Positions 61,493 through 64,000 of a DNA stretch of 64,000 nt are shown here, piece after piece. Origin of the DNA: Brumimicrobium glaciale (GTDB lineage: Bacteria > Bacteroidota > Bacteroidia > Flavobacteriales_D > Crocinitomicaceae); assembly GCF_004152935.1 (NCBI RefSeq), contig NZ_SETE01000002.1, forward strand, positions 744,001 through 808,000, read 5' to 3'. The first letter of the stretch is position 1. Each line of letters opens with the position of its first letter. The notes under the pieces were generated by a model. That model did no database searches. It was given only the letters and a program-made list of their open reading frames with translations, and was not told the DNA's origin. A program made the position numbers and the translations under genes.

Positions 61493-62119
61493 TTATCTAC
61501 ATTCGTCCAGTAACAGTATAGCTCTTTGCGGATCATATTTCCAATACTTAACTTTACACGTTTTAACTTTTTCAATATTTGGATATAGCTCTCTAAAGTA
61601 GGGAGGTAGACTTTGCGTTTTATCGACTGTTTTCCCGTTTAAGTTAAATTCAAATCTTATACCTGAAAAATCAGAGTCTAAGCTAAAAGGATTAGAATTT
61701 ATCAATTTTGTCACCTTTGCTTCTATTTCTAGAAAATCAATTTCTTCATCTTCTAATATAATAGGTCTCCATTCTATCACCTTGATCTTTTCGTAATTTT
61801 CTTTACTGTATAGTATCTCATACTTCTCTGTGTAAGTCAATCCATAGGGACTAAATGACGATGGAGCCATATACTCTTCTCCATTTACTTCGAAAGTAAA
61901 ATCTGTGTAGTTTGGTCGACCCGTTTTAATACTGCTGACAGTTCCAATAGTTGAGATTCCAACTTTATCCCAGTCAGGCTCTGGATCAAAATAATTACTG
62001 AGTGATTCTGTAATGAAGTTAAAAGAAAAAGTAATTACAATAATCCAAAGTAAAATAAAAATAACTTTCCCAATATTTCGAGTTACTTTGGATGCCAAGA
62101 TGCTTTTTATTCTGCTCAT
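61493..62119 (-). CDS. DUF3592-like membrane protein
   Basis: 208 residues from the ATG at 62119; an in-frame start at 62176 would put 19 residues before it. One N-terminal transmembrane helix (about residues 17-37, VIFILLWIIVITFSFNF) followed by a soluble part with two DUF3592-like blocks: GTVSSIKTGRPNYTDFTFEVNGEEY then YTEKYEILYSKENYEKIKVIEW, and a weaker second copy with RFEFNLNGKTVDKTQ. Such proteins are membrane anchored with an extracytoplasmic beta-domain; function unknown. Confidence 0.65.
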   Translation of the reverse strand: MSRIKSILASKVTRNIGKVIFILLWIIVITFSFNFITESLSNYFDPEPDWDKVGISTIGTVSSIKTGRPNYTDFTFEVNGEEYMAPSSFSPYGLTYTEKYEILYSKENYEKIKVIEWRPIILEDEEIDFLEIEAKVTKLINSNPFSLDSDFSGIRFEFNLNGKTVDKTQSLPPYFRELYPNIEKVKTCKVKYWKYDPQRAILLLDECR

Positions 62120-62413
62120 TATAAATAGTGTTCTGTAAAGATATAAGTTTTTGATTATGAGAATAACGGAATTCATAAGTTCTCACCCTTAATCCCTCTC
62201 CAAAAGAAGTAGACATCTACCGTTATCAAAGGCAGCTTTTCTACAATTAATTTGATAAATATTAAATTTCATAAACAAACTTAAAAACAAATTCTCTCTT
62301 AAAACAAAGATCCTAACAGTGCATTTCCTATAGGTATCAGGAGCAATGAGGCGCTATTGAATAGATTAGAATTCTCTAACTAACATTCATCTATTTTAAA
62401 AAAAATAACAATC
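62120..62413. other. Intergenic region, nothing identified
   Basis: About 290 bases upstream of the DUF3592-like gene. It must hold that gene's promoter, but I see no consensus -7 element, repeat or RNA. Confidence 0.35.
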
Positions 62414-62446
62414 AAAAAAAGCGTTCCCCAATCGAGAAACGCTTTT
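62414..62446 (-). terminator. Terminator of the right-edge T9SS gene
   Basis: AAAAGCGTT (62417-62425) pairs with AACGCTTTT (62438-62446); in the minus direction it runs into a T-tract (62414-62420). 26 bases past the stop codon at 62472. Confidence 0.85.
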
Positions 62447-62471
62447 CTAAAAATATTTAAATATCTTCTAT

Positions 62472-64000
62472 TTATTGCTTTACAATTTTGAATAATTTCT
62501 GTGATGTTTCATCATAAATACGAAGTGTATAGATTCCTTTATTAAGGTGATCGATTACTAAATTCGCATTACTTGAGTTTTTGAATACATCATTTTCAAC
62601 CAATACTATTCTTCCATTCATATCTAACATTTCAACTTTTAATGAAGTTGTATTAGAAGAATTTTGAATTGTTAAAATACTTGAAGCTGGATTTGGGTAA
62701 ACCGAAACATCAATCATTGATTCTGTGTTTATAGCTAGATAATCACAAGTTCCATCAACTGTAATGGTGTACGTTGCTGTATCTGCTGGACAATTACTAG
62801 AGGTATAAATAATATAACTAAACTCATAATCACCAGGAATTGAAGAAAGTGCTACTACTCCAGAAACTGGTGTATTCGTAAAATCAAACCAATTTCCTGC
62901 TGTACCTAAACTACTTAATGTATCAAAATCTATTTGCTCGTTCATACAAACAGTAAGAGAAGAGTCAACACCTGCATCATTTGAAGCGTTAATTGTTAAA
63001 TCCAAAGTTACAATTGAGTCACAACCATTTACTGCTCCTGCTAAAATTGTAAAAGTTGCGTTGTTATTTGATGCAGTATAAATCGTTCCATCAATCCAAG
63101 TATAACTTCCACAAGCTGCCTGAACATCTGTTCCTGTTGCAACGTTGTTAATCGTTAAATCTAATGTTACAATTGAGTCACATCCATTTGCCGCTCCTCC
63201 AACTATTGTGTGCATTGCATTTGTGTTTGATGAAGTGTAAGTCATTCCATCAATCCAAGTATAACTTCCACATGCAGTTTGAAAATCTGTTCCAGTTACC
63301 GAATTATTGATTGTCAAATTAATTGTAATAACTGAATCGCAACCCGCAGCATTCAAGATAGTATCCATATAAGATCCGCTTGCAGTATACGTATCATTCC
63401 CACTTGGAACTGTGTAACTTCCACAATCCGATACTGAGATTGTAGATACTGAATTACAAAGCGTTGCACAAACTGCATCTTCAAATCCAGGACTTCCCAA
63501 TACAGTTATTCCGTTTACTACAACAGAAGAGGAAGTAATTGAAGCATACCAATTTACTGGGTCAGTGTTATCTGAACTTGGGTCACAAAAAACAATGGAA
63601 GCCCCATTTCCATTTGCCTCTGCACCCGCCCAAGGAATAGTGTTATAATAATACACACTATCAATAGTTTGCGCTCCTCCAACTGTTGCAAGAACGATGG
63701 CTTCTCCTCCATTCGACAATGCTCCACTGTTCCATTCTATTGCAGTAGAATATCCATATACGTTTTGAATTGCCGAAGCATTTTTAGCTACAACAAGATA
63801 ATCGCCTGGATTCATAATAACCGCACCAAATGTATGTGAAACACCTTGCGTAAAAGACCAACCGGTAAGATCAACTGCAACAACATCGTTGTTATAGAGT
63901 TCAATAAACTCCAAAGAATCCGTTCCTGCTTCTGGTGGATTATACATAATTTCTGTAATCACAATGTCTTGAGCATTTACTAGACTTGTAAAAGCGAGCA
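62472..64000 (-). CDS. T9SS-secreted lamin-tail protein with tandem repeats, 5' partial
   Basis: The frame runs off the right edge; the last visible codons there read LAFTSLVNAQ, the end of a signal peptide, so only about ten codons are missing. Mature order: lamin-tail domain (IVITEIMYNPPEAGTDSLEF ...), a linker with SDCGSYT, then two nearly identical ~48-residue repeats (TACGSYTWIDGMTY and AACGSYTWIDGTIY, each ending NGCDSIVTLDLTIN) and one more diverged copy, then an Ig-like stretch, and a C-terminal type A sorting domain (VYPNPASSILTI ... GIYTLRIYD). Exported by T9SS; no enzyme motif in this portion. Followed by its own terminator. Confidence 0.9.
   Translation of the reverse strand, partial: LAFTSLVNAQDIVITEIMYNPPEAGTDSLEFIELYNNDVVAVDLTGWSFTQGVSHTFGAVIMNPGDYLVVAKNASAIQNVYGYSTAIEWNSGALSNGGEAIVLATVGGAQTIDSVYYYNTIPWAGAEANGNGASIVFCDPSSDNTDPVNWYASITSSSVVVNGITVLGSPGFEDAVCATLCNSVSTISVSDCGSYTVPSGNDTYTASGSYMDTILNAAGCDSVITINLTINNSVTGTDFQTACGSYTWIDGMTYTSSNTNAMHTIVGGAANGCDSIVTLDLTINNVATGTDVQAACGSYTWIDGTIYTASNNNATFTILAGAVNGCDSIVTLDLTINASNDAGVDSSLTVCMNEQIDFDTLSSLGTAGNWFDFTNTPVSGVVALSSIPGDYEFSYIIYTSSNCPADTATYTITVDGTCDYLAINTESMIDVSVYPNPASSILTIQNSSNTTSLKVEMLDMNGRIVLVENDVFKNSSNANLVIDHLNKGIYTLRIYDETSQKLFKIVKQ

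Overview
The window is A+T-rich chromosomal DNA from a Bacteroidota bacterium, most likely order Flavobacteriales; a Crocinitomicaceae/Fluviicola-like genome is a guess. The evidence is: several secreted proteins with type IX secretion (T9SS) C-terminal sorting domains of type A and type B; the Bacteroidota promoter -7 element TAnnTTTG upstream of many genes with almost no Shine-Dalgarno signals; an alpha2-type glycyl-tRNA synthetase; many short SPII lipoproteins; and short dispersed intergenic repeats. I see no rRNA, tRNA, CRISPR array, transposase, integrase or phage gene. Coding is mostly vertical housekeeping mixed with cell-envelope and secreted proteins.

Layout. 1-8 kb: two convergent T9SS cargo genes, the left one cut by the window edge and the right one a 1,917-residue multi-domain adhesin-like protein. 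8-15.4 kb: a FemAB/GNAT-like protein, a small membrane protein translationally overlapped with an SPFH/band-7 protein, a membrane sterol-desaturase/fatty-acid-hydroxylase, and a small gene plus a large gliding-motility-type (type B) T9SS protein. 15.6-17.2 kb: glyS. 17.6-21.3 kb: two tandem paralogous outer-membrane barrels, a decayed third copy, and a secreted protein. 22-24.4 kb: an HMA-like lipoprotein, an EamA exporter, rplU-rpmA. 24.9-29 kb: a likely minus-strand run with an RsuA/RluB-type pseudouridine synthase, a lipoprotein, DUF4783 protein and rlmH, then YraN. 29-31.1 kb: a tandem array of five miniature lipoproteins sharing a TSC-KKDY-C signature, most with their own promoter and/or terminator. 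31.5-32.6 kb: a DnaQ/PolB-like exonuclease overlapping a lipoprotein.

33.7-46.2 kb holds two complete envelope-spanning efflux operons separated by an S1/P1 nuclease: TetR-ABC-HlyD-TolC, whose ABC ATPase has lost most catalytic motifs, and MarR-MFP-RND-TolC with stop/start overlaps. 46.2-52 kb, mostly minus strand: a GT4 glycosyltransferase, then a probable sulfur/redox group (DsrE, DoxX, a SoxB-like metallophosphoesterase with GNWE in place of GNHE, a small membrane protein, and two tandem OsmC peroxiredoxin-like proteins). 52.3-60.7 kb, plus strand: a run of exported proteins (lipoprotein, T9SS cargo, WG-repeat protein, SIMPL protein, YD-like repeat protein, outer-membrane barrel, PEGA-trypsin fusion). 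60.9-64 kb: two minus-strand envelope proteins and another T9SS lamin-tail protein cut by the right edge.

The long intergenic regions are rich in dispersed repeats: a 220-290 bp element in two copies, a ~60-90 bp element in four copies, a ~220 bp MITE-like element with ~33 bp terminal inverted repeats, and short degenerate tandem repeats. The most interesting items are the miniature lipoprotein array (including a copy whose ATG has become AGG), the sulfur/redox group, the catalytically eroded ABC exporter, and the MITE-like element.
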